Origin: DTWD01 sp963662965
GTDB lineage: Bacteria > Acidobacteriota > Vicinamibacteria > Vicinamibacterales > UBA8438
Reading direction: 5' to 3'
DNA length: 64,000 nucleotides
Assembly: GCA_963662965.1 (NCBI GenBank)
Contig: OY759970.1
Span: 4,092,001 to 4,156,000, forward strand
Under the pieces are notes generated by a model. That model was not told where the DNA came from. It searched no databases and saw only the letters and a program-made list of their open reading frames with translations. Position numbers and translations under genes: made by a program. Of this stretch, positions 1-8,668 are shown piece after piece. Numbering within the stretch: position 1 is the stretch's first letter; each line of letters begins with the position of its first letter.

Positions 1-140
1 GCGACCACCTCGGTCTTGAAGTCGTCAAGCCGGGGATCGGCCTCTGGCGCGGTGACGGCCTGGGGACGCGGCGCGGTCGCGGTCGCGCCGAGCACGACCG
101 CGACGCCAACGATGGAAGACGACAAGAGAGTGGAGCGCAC
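1..140 (-). CDS. N-terminus of a secreted protein, possibly M20-type peptidase (partial)
   Basis: A GTG start at 138-140 (read on the minus strand) follows a strong GAGGAGGAT ribosome binding site. The 46 visible codons encode a Sec signal peptide (basic start, hydrophobic stretch, small residues before a PRPQA segment) and the start of a mature domain containing DPRLDDFKTEVVA. The gene runs off the left edge. The charged helix after the signal resembles the opening of secreted M20 peptidases/amidohydrolases (aminobenzoyl-glutamate utilisation type), but this is a guess from a dozen residues. It is divergent from the quinoprotein gene at 284, leaving about 140 bp for promoters. Confidence 0.6.
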   Translation of the reverse strand, partial: MRSTLLSSSIVGVAVVLGATATAPRPQAVTAPEADPRLDDFKTEVV

Positions 141-283
141 GATGATCCTCCTCGACGCCCGCGCACGCGTGGGCGCATGTGTCGACGACGGCTCGATCCT
201 ACGTCAGACGGAGCCCGGATGGATCCGTGCCTGGCCGCGGGCGCTCCGACCTCATATGATGGCCGGCACCATAGGAGGCATCC

Positions 284-2272
284 GTGAAGAACCGCCGACG
301 GCATCCATCGCTCACACGACGGCTCGGACGTGGCGCGACGGCGGTCCTCGTGCTCGTCGCCACCACTGACATCGCCACGGCGCAATCTGACGTCCCGTAC
401 GGCGAGTGGCATGCCTTCGGACGCGACGGGGCCAACACCAAGTATTCACCGCTTGACGAGATCACCGCCGACAACTTTACCGACCTTGAGATCGCGTGGC
501 GCTGGACGTCGCTCTCGAAGGCAGTCGTCGACAGCAATGAGCGCATCCGTCCGCGCCAGTTCAACGCGACACCGCTCATGATCGACGGGCTGGTCTACAT
601 CGTCACGGCGCTCGGGCAGGTGGCGGCGCTCGACGCCGGCACAGGCGAGCCGGTGTGGGACTACGACCCGCGCATCTACGACGACCTCGAGCGTCCGCCG
701 AACATGGGCTGGCATCATCGCGGGCTCTCGTACTGGGACGACCCCAACAGCGACGATGCCCGCATCTTCATCGCCAGCCACGATCTACGTCTTGTGGCCC
801 TCAACGCCCGGACCGGCGGCATGTATCCGGACTTCGGTCTGGACGGCTACGTCGATCTCGGCGGCACGGGCTACGAGCGCGAGATCGATCGGTCGCGGAT
901 GACCTACTCGTCGCCGGTGGCGGTCATCGGCGACACCATCATCGTTGGCAGCATCATTCAGGACACCCGCATGACGCTCCGGGAGGCCAACCCGGGACAC
1001 GTGCGGGCGTTCGATGCCCGCACCGGTGACCTGAAATGGGTCTTCCGCACCATTCCCCAGGGTGACGACTACGGCGTCGACAGCTGGGGGAACGAGTCGT
1101 GGCGCTACAGCGGACATACCAACGTCTGGTCGTACATGGCGGTCGACGAGGAGCTCGGCTATGTCTATCTCCCGACCGGCACGCCGTCGAACGATTGGTA
1201 TGGCGGGATGCGCCCGGGCAACAACCTGTTCGCCGAGAGCATCGTCGCGGTCGACGTCGAGACCGGCGAGCGGGTCTGGCACTTCCAGGCGATTCACCAC
1301 GGCCTCTGGGATTGGGATTTCCCCACCGGGCCGAACCTGTTGGACATCACCGTGGATGGCCGCGAGATTAAAGCGCTGGCGCAGGTGAGCAAGCAGGGCT
1401 TCACCTACGTGTTCAACCGGGTGACCGGCGAGCCGGTCTGGCCGATCGAGGAGCGACCGGTGCCGCAGGGCAATGTGCCGGGCGAGTGGTATTCGCCGAC
1501 GCAGCCGTTTCCGACCAAGCCGCCACCGTTCGACCGGCAAGGCGCCACTCTCGACGATTTGATCGACTTCACCCCGGAGCTGCGGGCCGAGGCTGTCGCG
1601 ATTGCCGACCGCGCGCGGTTCGGGCCGATCTTTTCGCCGCCAGTCCTGCGCGGCGCCGAGAAGCCGTACATTCAGGTGCCGGGCGCCGGCGGCGGGGCGA
1701 ACTGGCAGGGGGCGGCGGTCGACCCGGAGACGGGGCAGCTCTTCATCTCGTCGTCGAGCACGAACATCGTCGTCGAGGTGATCAAATACGACCCGCCGGC
1801 GACCGTCGGATACTTTACCGACCCGTGGGGGGTCGGGATGCAGGGCCCACAGGGCCTGTCGATGTTTAAGCCGCCCTACAAGCGAGTGACCGCGCTCGAC
1901 CTGAACCGCGGCGAGCGGGTCTGGACGGCGCCGCACGGCGACGGCCCCCGGAACCACCCCGCGCTCGCGCACCTCGACCTGCCGCCGCTGGGCGGCGGCG
2001 GAGGGATCAGCTCGGGACCGCTGGTTACGCCGACGCTGCTCATCATGAATCACGGCGGGCGCGACTACGAAGACGTTGCGGCAAGCGCGCGCACCATCAG
2101 CGCCTACGATAAGGCGACCGGCGAGCATCTCGGCTCGGTCGACCTGCCGGCGGTGCCGGGCGGAAACCCGATCACCTACCGGCACGAGGGGACGCAGTAC
2201 CTGGCGCTGGCCATCGGCAGCGCGAGTGGCGAAGGAAGCACGCCGGAGCTGATTGCGTTGCGGCTGCCGTAG
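284..2272 (+). CDS. Secreted PQQ-dependent dehydrogenase (quinoprotein beta-propeller)
   Basis: 662 residues from a GTG preceded by AGGAGG. A Sec signal peptide ends near residue 33, then the family opening EWHAFGRDGANTKYSPLDEI, which starts the eight-bladed propeller. Tryptophan-docking blade motifs recur (AxDAxTGEPVWxY, FDARTGDLKWVF, VDVETGERVWHFQ). The segment IHHGLWDWDFPTGPNLLDI is where this quinoprotein group carries its catalytic Asp. No heme CxxCH is present, so electrons must pass to a separate carrier. By family it oxidises an alcohol or sugar in the periplasm; the substrate cannot be told. It is the closest relative in this window of the broken gene at 49695 (same GxWDWDFPT core). 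A VOC gene follows 27 bp downstream. Confidence 0.88.
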   Translation: MKNRRRHPSLTRRLGRGATAVLVLVATTDIATAQSDVPYGEWHAFGRDGANTKYSPLDEITADNFTDLEIAWRWTSLSKAVVDSNERIRPRQFNATPLMIDGLVYIVTALGQVAALDAGTGEPVWDYDPRIYDDLERPPNMGWHHRGLSYWDDPNSDDARIFIASHDLRLVALNARTGGMYPDFGLDGYVDLGGTGYEREIDRSRMTYSSPVAVIGDTIIVGSIIQDTRMTLREANPGHVRAFDARTGDLKWVFRTIPQGDDYGVDSWGNESWRYSGHTNVWSYMAVDEELGYVYLPTGTPSNDWYGGMRPGNNLFAESIVAVDVETGERVWHFQAIHHGLWDWDFPTGPNLLDITVDGREIKALAQVSKQGFTYVFNRVTGEPVWPIEERPVPQGNVPGEWYSPTQPFPTKPPPFDRQGATLDDLIDFTPELRAEAVAIADRARFGPIFSPPVLRGAEKPYIQVPGAGGGANWQGAAVDPETGQLFISSSSTNIVVEVIKYDPPATVGYFTDPWGVGMQGPQGLSMFKPPYKRVTALDLNRGERVWTAPHGDGPRNHPALAHLDLPPLGGGGGISSGPLVTPTLLIMNHGGRDYEDVAASARTISAYDKATGEHLGSVDLPAVPGGNPITYRHEGTQYLALAIGSASGEGSTPELIALRLP

Positions 2273-2299
2273 GCGGGTTCCCCCAAGAGGAGGATCACG

Positions 2300-2728
2300 A
2301 TGTCTACTCCGAAAGAAACCACCGCCAACATCATTCCGGGTTTCCGCTATCAAGACGCCCCGAAGGCCATCGACTGGCTCTGTCGTGCCTTCGGCTTCGA
2401 GAAGCAGCTGGTCGTGCCTGGCCCCAACGATTCGATTGCGCATGCCCAGCTGCGATACGGGAACGGCATGATCATGCTCGGTTCGGCCGGGAAGCACGGC
2501 GGCGGATACGACGACGTGGTAAAGCCACCGGCCGCGGACGGCGTCAACACCCAAAGTCCGTACGTGATCGTCGACGACACGGACGCTCACTACGCCGAGG
2601 CCAAGGCAGCCGGTGCCGACATCATCCTCGACATCAAGGATCAGGACTACGGCGGTCGCGGCTATACCTGCCGCGACCTCGAGGGTCACGTCTTGAGCTT
2701 TGGCGACTACGATCCGTGGGCGGAGTGA
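2300..2728 (+). CDS. VOC-family (glyoxalase/PhnB-like) protein
   Basis: 142 residues, ATG after AAGAGGAGGAT. The sequence has the single betaalphabetabetabeta repeat pattern of PhnB-like vicinal-oxygen-chelate proteins: IIPGFRYQDAPKAIDWLCRAFGF at the N-terminus, AQLRYGNGMIMLGS in the middle, and DPWA-type C-terminus after GRGYTCRDLEGHVLSFGDY. No signal peptide is seen, so it is cytoplasmic. Members bind small molecules or act as glyoxalases, dioxygenases or resistance proteins; nothing here selects between these. It probably shares a transcript with the upstream quinoprotein. Confidence 0.82.
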   Translation: MSTPKETTANIIPGFRYQDAPKAIDWLCRAFGFEKQLVVPGPNDSIAHAQLRYGNGMIMLGSAGKHGGGYDDVVKPPAADGVNTQSPYVIVDDTDAHYAEAKAAGADIILDIKDQDYGGRGYTCRDLEGHVLSFGDYDPWAE

Positions 2729-2769
2729 CACTCACCCTGCCCTCAGGCTAGCCTTGGACCGCTGGCGGC

Positions 2770-2784
2770 GCGTTTCACAAACGC
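2770..2784. repeat. Perfect GCGTTT-CAC-AAACGC hairpin touching the symporter start
   Basis: A six-base inverted repeat (GCGTTT/AAACGC) with a three-base loop ends directly before the ATG at 2785. Its two halves equal the left terminus (GCGTTTCAC) and right terminus (AAACGC) of the dispersed repeat family described at 8025, as if the two ends had been joined with everything between removed. It could equally be a chance palindrome or a translational hairpin covering the start. Confidence 0.45.
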
Positions 2785-4288
2785 ATGGTCTACATCGTCG
2801 TCGCGTTCTACTTCGGGGCCCTCCTGCTCATCGGCCTCCTCGCGGCCCGCCGCGTCCGTACGCTCAGTGACTACTACGTCGGCGGGAAGCGCCTCGGCTA
2901 CTGGGTGGTCGCGTTCTCGGCGAGAGCGACCGGCGAGTCCGCGTGGCTCTATCTTGGATTGACTGGACTTGGTGCGGCCGTCGGCCTCCCGGCGCTCTGG
3001 GTCGTTGCCGGCGAGCTCGCCGGGGTAGCCGGCGGCTGGTTTCTGATGGCCCGCCCCTTCAAGGCGGCGACCGACCGTCTCGACGCCCTCACGATCCCGG
3101 ACTATCTCGTCGGACGCTTCGCCTTCGGTCCGGACGCCGCACGGTCGGCAGCCGTGCTGCGATAGACAGCCGCCATCGCGCTCGCCGGTTTCGTCACCAT
3201 CTACGTCAGTGCGCAGATCGACGCCACCGGGAAGGCGTTCACCAGCTTTCTCGAATGGAACTATTACACCGGCGTTCTGGTCGGCTTTACCATCGTCGCG
3301 GTCTACACCACCTGGGGCGGGTTTCTGGCCGTCGCGTGGTCGGACCTCGTGCAGGGGCTGTTGATGCTGGTCGGTCTCGTGCTGTTGCCGATCGCCGCGG
3401 CGGTCGTGCTCGGTGGCCCGACCGGCACAGGCGCGGCGCTCGCGGCCGCTCGACCCCGCGTTGCTGAGCGTGTGGGGGGACGGTGGCGCCACCTGGCCGA
3501 ATCTGCTCGCCGTCGTGAGCTACGCCGCGATTGGTCTCGGGTTTCTCGGGTCGCCGCAAGTCTTCGTGCGGTTCATGGCGATTCGCGGCGAACGCGACAT
3601 TTGCGCCGGTCGCTGGGTAGCGCTCGCCTTCACGCTCCTCACCGATACCGGCGCCGTGCTAGCGGGGTTCCTCGGACGGGCGCTCCTGGTCGACGGAAAT
3701 AGCGAATTCACCGCGCTGCTCGGCAGCGGCGGCGAGCTCGTGCTCCCGCTGCTGACGCGAGAGCTGTTCCCACCGCTCATCGTGGGCCTCTACGTGGCGG
3801 CGGTGCTGGCGGCCACGATGTCGACCATCGATTCACTGCTGGTCGTGGCGTCGAGTGCCGTCACCCACGACGTGTACCGACAGACGCGGCACCCGGACGC
3901 ATCCGCGCGCGTGCTGACGCGACTTTCGCGACGGGTCACGCTCGGGCTTGGACTAGTGGCCCTGGCGATCACCTGCGCGGTCTCGGTCGTCGCCCCCGAC
4001 CGCACGATCTTCTGGTACGTGATCTTCGGCTGGTCGGGAATCACCGCGACCTTCTGCCCGATGATGATCCTGTCGCTCGCCTGGCCGGCCTACAACGTCT
4101 ACGGCGCGATGGCGTCGATGGTGAGTGGCATCGTCGCCATCCCGCTGTTCGCGTTCGCCGTTCCGCTCGTGCCGCGGTGGGGCCCCCTGCTCGCGCGGGC
4201 GGAGGAGCTGGCGCCGTCGTTTGCGATATCGCTGATTGCCGGGATCGTCGTTACGTGGGCAACGCGCCGCGTTGCTTCTTCCCGTTGA
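2785..4288 (+). pseudogene. Sodium/solute symporter (SSS family), broken by a stop and a frameshift
   Basis: The N-terminal 126 residues (MVYIVVAFYFGALLLIGLLA, then SDYYVGGKRLGYWVVAFSA) are typical of SSS transporters. A TAG at 3163-3165 interrupts the frame after AAVLR, but the same frame continues with TAAIALAGFVTIYVSAQIDA and further membrane helices. Near 3448 one surplus C in GGCCGC shifts the frame; removing it joins GAALAAL to DPALLSVWG, and the remainder (GLGFLGSPQVFVRFMA, later IFWYVIFGWSGITATFCP) runs to 4288. The reconstructed length of about 500 residues is full length for the family. The last 38 bp overlap the convergent acyltransferase. Either a recent pseudogene or two base-level errors. 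Confidence 0.8.
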
Positions 4289-5460
4289 GCATCGTCCCGA
4301 TCGGTGAATAGCGGATCGCGACATCGTAGACGATCAACGCGCTTGCAATCGTGCCCAACGACGACACGGCGAACTTCAGCCAGACGTTCATGTCGAGGCG
4401 GGTCAACAGGGTTTGAATGTAGAACAGCAGCGGCAGATGGACGATGTAGATCCAGTACGAGGTATCCGAGATGTAGCGCAAGACGCGGTTCCGGGAGCTG
4501 AGCAGCCGCCGGCCGAGCACCAGCATCACAAGCGTCAGGTACACCGACAGGTACGCCTCGAGTGTCGCGTCGAGAAGCTGAGGCCAGCCGGTCTGCAACG
4601 GGGCGCCCTCAGCCAGCGTCGTGAGCGCGTCGAGTGATCGGAGCGCCTCGATCGAGAGCGGCTCGAACGGCAACCGCTGAAGAAAGACGACGGAGCCGAC
4701 GGCCGATACCGCCGCGAGCAAGCTCAATCGTGGTTCGACCAGGTCGAGGTAGTCCTGCCGGCGGAAGAAATGCCAGCCCATCAGGAAGAACCAGCCGTAG
4801 TAGCCGTAGGAGAAGAGCTGCGGCACGAAGCTCTCGGGCCCGGGCAACCGGTACCGAGGTGGAGTAGAGCGCCGGCACCAGCACGAGTGGCGCCCAGAGG
4901 AGGTGTCGCGTCGAGCTGAAGAACCGGTCGGCGAGGCGCGTCGCCCAGTCCCAACGGACGCGTGCCAGCACGGCCGTGATCAGGCAGAAGTAGATCAAGT
5001 GGTAGAGGAACCACAGATGTCCCGTCCTCAGTGCCGGTGGCGGGGCCCCCTCCTCGACCGCTTCGGCGACGAGCTGCAGGATGGGCGGCAGCTCCACCAT
5101 GTAGTCGAACGCCAAAAGGATCGACGCGAATAACGCGGCAGTGACCAGCGGCTAAAAGATGAGGAACGGCAGCGCGATGCGGGTCGCGCGGTTCTTGAGG
5201 AAGCCGGTGACCCCGCGACGCTCGATGACGAAATGGGCGAAGAAGCCGGCGATCAGGAAGAACAACGTTATCCGGAACAGATGGCTGAACCAGACGAAGG
5301 CATCCATGACGCGTGAGGAGGCCCGCATGTTGCCGACGAACCAGAGCCCCTGGAAGTCGGCGGCGTAGGCCAGGCCGGCGTGGAAGAACACGCCGAGCAG
5401 CATCGCCAGCGCGCGCACCGAATCCATGTAGTGAATTCGCACCCGCGTCGGCTCCCTCAT
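4251..5460 (-). pseudogene. Membrane acyltransferase (acyltransferase 3 / OpgC-like), broken
   Basis: Reading leftwards from an ATG at 5458-5460: RIHYMDSVRALAMLLGVFFH is the conserved opening of acyltransferase-3 membrane proteins, followed by hydrophobic helices (ITLFFLIAGFFAHFVIERRG). A TAG at 5152-5154 falls after LPFLIF, in a position where relatives commonly have Trp before PLV; the frame then stays open through GHLWFLYHLIYFCLI. Near 4850 one extra G shifts the frame; correcting it joins STSVPV to PGPESFVPQLFSYGYYGWFF. The final helices end at 4251. Members transfer acyl groups to glycans or other membrane substrates. Both this gene and the convergent symporter carry exactly one stop and one one-base shift. 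Confidence 0.77.
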
Positions 5461-5511
5461 CGTCGCGATAGTAACGGACACGGCGTTTACCGCGCGTATA
5501 TGCTTGCTTTC

Positions 5512-6855
5512 ATGCCCACCATGCCGAAACGGACAGTCGTATTGTTGCTGCTTGCGGCGCTCGCGGGTTGTGCTGAGAGCGCGCCCCCGCCGGCTGCGTC
5601 CGACGCCGTCGCGATCGTCGGCGCGCGGCTGATCGACGGCACCGGTGCGGAACCGGTCGCCGATGCGGTCGTGGTCATCGACGACGGTCGGATTCAGGCC
5701 GCGGGGCCCCGGGGCAGCATCGACGTGCCTGACGGCGCGGAGGTGGTCGACGCGGCCGGCCAGACGATCATCCCGGGACTCGTCGAGACGCACGCGCACT
5801 ATCACGGCAACCTGGCCCGGGTGGAGGAGCAGTACCGGAAGCAGCTCTATTTCGGCGTCACCACGTCGCGCAGTATCGGGAGCGATCCCGCAGACAAGGT
5901 GTCCACGGCGCTCGCCGCCCGCGCTGGCGATCTTCCGGGGCCGCGCATGTATACCGCCGGTCTCGGATTCTCGTATCCGGACGGATTTCCTGCCGGTCTC
6001 CCGGTGAACCGCCCGGCGACTGAAAAAGAAGCCCGATCATTGGTAGGGAATCTCGCCGGCCAAGGGGTGCACTTCGTCAAGATGTGGGTCAACGCGATGC
6101 CCGAACCTGGCTTCAAGATCAGGCCGGAGATGCGGGCGGCTATCGTCGACGAAGCGCTGGCGCACGACCTCGTCCCGGTGGCCCATATCGCCGAGGAGGC
6201 CGACTTCCGCCAGCTGGTCGCCGTTGGCGTGCGGGACTTTCTGCACACCGCTCAAGACAGCGATGTCGGGCCGGAGTTCATCGAGTTCTGCCGTGAGCAT
6301 GGCGTGACCTTTTCGCCGACGCTAACGAACATCGAGGCCGGCTGGCATTGGGTCGACCATCCCGAGCAGTTGGAGCAGCCGGAGATCCGGGCGGCGTTCG
6401 AGCCCGAGGCGTTCGAGCGGTGGAACGATCCGGGGGTGCGGGAGGCGGTGGTGGCCGATCCTGGGTTGGCGGGACGGCAGGCACGCCTCGAACGCGCGAT
6501 GGCGTTCGTCAAGACGGTGTCGGATGCCGGCATCCCGGTGGCGGTCGGTACCGACAGCGGCGCCTCGAGCTGGAACGTGCCGATGGGATGGGGGACCCAC
6601 CGTGAGCTGCAGATCTATGTGCGGGCGGGACTGACGCCGATGCAGGCGATTGTGGCCGCGACGCAGACGGGGGCAGAGTTGCTGTCCCAGAGCGACGCCG
6701 ACGCCGACTACGGCACCGTGCAAGCGGGCAAGGTAGCCGACCTCATCGTGCTCAATGCCGATCCGCTCGCCGACATCAGCAACACGCTCGCGATCGACCG
6801 TGTCATGCAGCGTGGCAAGTGGCTCGACCGCGGCGCGCTGATGCCGGTGAGGTAG
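5512..6855 (+). CDS. Amidohydrolase-family lipoprotein
   Basis: About 448 residues. The open frame extends upstream, but starts at 5500, 5512 or 5521 put a clean lipoprotein signal first (KRTVVLLLLAALAGC, lipobox LAGC), so the earlier part is rejected. The mature protein is a metal-dependent amidohydrolase: IVGARLIDGTGAEPVADAVV beta-sandwich start, IIPGLVETHAHYHG with the HxH metal ligands, later VAHIAEE, and VAVGTDSG carrying the final Asp. The C-terminal GTVQAGKVADLIVLNADPL closes the sandwich. The class hydrolyses cyclic amides, dipeptides or similar; the substrate is unknown. The start region overlaps the 5' side of the divergent acyltransferase. Confidence 0.85.
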   Translation: MPTMPKRTVVLLLLAALAGCAESAPPPAASDAVAIVGARLIDGTGAEPVADAVVVIDDGRIQAAGPRGSIDVPDGAEVVDAAGQTIIPGLVETHAHYHGNLARVEEQYRKQLYFGVTTSRSIGSDPADKVSTALAARAGDLPGPRMYTAGLGFSYPDGFPAGLPVNRPATEKEARSLVGNLAGQGVHFVKMWVNAMPEPGFKIRPEMRAAIVDEALAHDLVPVAHIAEEADFRQLVAVGVRDFLHTAQDSDVGPEFIEFCREHGVTFSPTLTNIEAGWHWVDHPEQLEQPEIRAAFEPEAFERWNDPGVREAVVADPGLAGRQARLERAMAFVKTVSDAGIPVAVGTDSGASSWNVPMGWGTHRELQIYVRAGLTPMQAIVAATQTGAELLSQSDADADYGTVQAGKVADLIVLNADPLADISNTLAIDRVMQRGKWLDRGALMPVR

Positions 6856-6877
6856 GGGTCCGCGTCCGCGCCGTGCG

Positions 6878-7204
6878 CTACGGCGCTGGTGCGAGCACCG
6901 CGAGCACGAGCAGCCGCCTGGCGCCGGTGTTGCGAATGCCGTGCGGCGCCCCCTCGGGCGCGACCAACAATGTCCCGGTGCGCATTGGCACTTCGGCGCC
7001 GTCGAGCAGGAAGAGTCCCTCGCCCTCGATGACATGGTAGACCTTGTCCATGCCGGCATGCGCGTGCAGCGCGTGCTCTTGCCCAGGCTCGAACGCGTTT
7101 AGCCCAACCATCACCCGCGCGGAGCGGAAGATCGTGCTCTTGCCCATCTTTTCGGACGAATAGACGGCGTAGTCGCGGGGATCGATCGGCGTCGGGTGCT
7201 CCAT
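6878..7204 (-). CDS. Small single-domain cupin protein
   Basis: 108 residues, no signal peptide. Cupin motif 1 is plain: GQEHALHAHAGMDKVYHVIEG, giving the HxH and downstream Glu-type metal ligands, with motif 2 around GTLLVAPEGAPHGIRNTG supplying the last His. Such one-domain cupins act as metal-dependent dioxygenases, isomerases or ligand binders; none can be chosen here. It is divergent from the metallophosphatase gene at 7240 with a 35-bp gap, so their promoters must overlap. Confidence 0.8.
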   Translation of the reverse strand: MEHPTPIDPRDYAVYSSEKMGKSTIFRSARVMVGLNAFEPGQEHALHAHAGMDKVYHVIEGEGLFLLDGAEVPMRTGTLLVAPEGAPHGIRNTGARRLLVLAVLAPAP

Positions 7205-7239
7205 CAGGCGATACTACCGCGACGGGACAGCGAATCAAG

Positions 7240-8017
7240 ATGCGTGTGGCCGCCATCTACGACATTCATGGAATTCTCCCCGCGGTCGCGGCGGTCCTCG
7301 ACGACGTTCGGCGGGCCGGCGTCGATCTGATTGTGATCGGGGGAGACGTGGTGCCGGGGCCGATGCCGCGGGAGACGCTCGAGCGGCTGTTCGAGCTTGA
7401 GACGCCGACACAGTTCATCTACGGCAACGGTGAGCTCGGCGTCCTGGCCTAACTGCGGCGGCGGACCCGAGCGAGGTGACCTGCTGGGACACGGCGTCTG
7501 GATTCGCGCTGCCTGAGCCATTGAAGGAGGTCCCGCGCTGGACCGCGCGACAGCTTGGTCCGGAAAACGCGCGGGTGTTGGCGAGTTGGCCCGCGCCCGT
7601 GAGCGTTGAGGTGGACGGGCTGGGGGACGTGCTTTTTTGTCACGCGACGCCCCGCAACGAAACCGAGATTCTCCTGCGGACGACGGCCGAAGCCCGCGCG
7701 CTCCGGGCGTTCGCCGGGGTTACGGAGTCTGTGGTGATCTGCGGGCATACCCACATGCAATTCGACCGCATGGTGGGACGCACGCGAGTGATCAATGCCG
7801 GGAGCGCCGGCATGTCGTACGGGGGGTCGGGCGCCGATTGGTTCCTTTTCGGTCCGGACGTCGAGTTGCGCCATACGAGCTACGACCTCGCGAGCACCGC
7901 GCGGAGGCCATCCGACACTCCTCGTATCCGCAGGCCGAAGAGGCCGCGGCCGCCATCCTGAATCCTCCGACAGAGGCGGCGATGCTCGAGACGTTTGGCA
8001 AGTACGAGTTGACCTAA
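7240..8017 (+). pseudogene. Calcineurin-like metallophosphatase, two frameshifts
   Basis: The first 70 residues (RVAAIYDIHGILPAV, then VIGGDVVPGPMPRE and FIYGNGE) contain the DxH, GD and GNxE motifs of YfcE-like phosphoesterases and stop at TAA 7450-7452. One missing base near 7449 brings in the frame LTAAADPSEVTCWDTASGF, with VLFCHATPRNE and VVICGHTHMQFDRM holding the remaining metal ligands and INAGSAGMSYGG. A second one-base shift near 7900 restores the family tail (AEAIRHSSYPQAEEAAAAIL to FGKYELT, ending 8017). All catalytic motifs survive, so the damage is recent or an assembly error. Repeat R1 starts 8 bp after the end. Confidence 0.75.
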
Positions 8018-8024
8018 GATTGCA

Positions 8025-8634
8025 GCGCGTTTCGTTAGTGCGTAGCGGGCGCGTGGTGCCCCGAGGCACGCATGCGGCAGCCACGGTCGGGGCGTCACTC
8101 CGGGCGCCAGATCGGCCCGCCGGAAGACTTTGCCTCCGCCGCAAGCGGAACTGCTCACGCGGCGAGCAACAGCTGGTCAGGGGCGGTGCGTGCCACTGCA
8201 ACCCGCAGCAGGGGTGACTCGACCGGCACGGATCACAGGGCGCAAGCTAGTCCGCTGGCGGCTCCGGCGAAGTTTTCGGTCCCGCGGACGTCGGCGGGCC
8301 TCATGGCGCCCTCCGCGACACCCCGACCTCGCCTGTCTGTTCGAGCCCGTCCGGTCCTCAGGGCGGCGGCCGTCGCAGGTTCGGGCGGCTCAGCGGCTGG
8401 TCTCTCGGAGGAATCTGTCGGAGGCTGAGTCAGGGCGCGCACGGCGCGCCCCGCCGGCACGGAGCGGGGCGAGGGGGCCCCGCGAGTGCCGGCGGCGGGG
8501 TTCGGGGCCGTAGGCCCCGTCTCAATGACGACGCGGATCCCGAGAGAGACCAGTGCTGGGCCGCTCGCTCGGTGATGCGGTTCGAACCTGCTCATCTGCC
8601 GAACGAGAGGCGGGACACGAATGTGCAAAACGCT
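8025..8634 (+). mobile_element. Dispersed repeat copy R1, 610 bp (full-length form)
   Basis: Begins GCGCGTTTCGTTAGTGCG and ends GTGCAAAACGCT. The whole length aligns by eye with the 60724 copy: shared blocks include GCCACGGTCGG, CAGATCGGCCCGCCGGAA, GCGAAGTTTTCGGTCCCGCG, CAGGTTCGGGCGGCTCAGC, TGGTCTCTCGGAGGAAT and GAGAGAGACCAGTGCTGGGC. Shorter copies occur at 30758, 34204 and 51814. The ends are imperfectly inverted (GCGTTT...AAACGC). No transposase is present and translations in all frames look non-coding (Arg/Pro/Gly-rich). It fills the gap between a metallophosphatase and the beta-lactamase operon; nothing else is seen in this stretch apart from a GC-rich GGGGC segment at about 8450-8520. 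Confidence 0.8.
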
Positions 8635-8668
8635 GTAGCGCGACCGTGACGGCAACGAGGTGGCTACA

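Noticed and set aside
785..2731. 648-codon minus-strand open frame opposite the PQQ dehydrogenase and VOC genes
   Set aside because: Arg/Val/Asp-rich translation without motifs; an antisense shadow typical of high-GC genes. The plus-strand genes have signal peptide, family motifs and ribosome binding sites.
8072..8513. Arg-rich open frames inside repeat R1 that resemble ones in R5
   Set aside because: Similarity is explained by the DNA repeat; frames are not preserved between copies and no start signals or domains are seen, so they are not genes.
8440..8520. GGGGC-rich segment as a Rho-independent terminator or RNA gene
   Set aside because: It contains inverted GGGGCC-type runs but no T-tract or conserved fold, and lies inside repeat R1.
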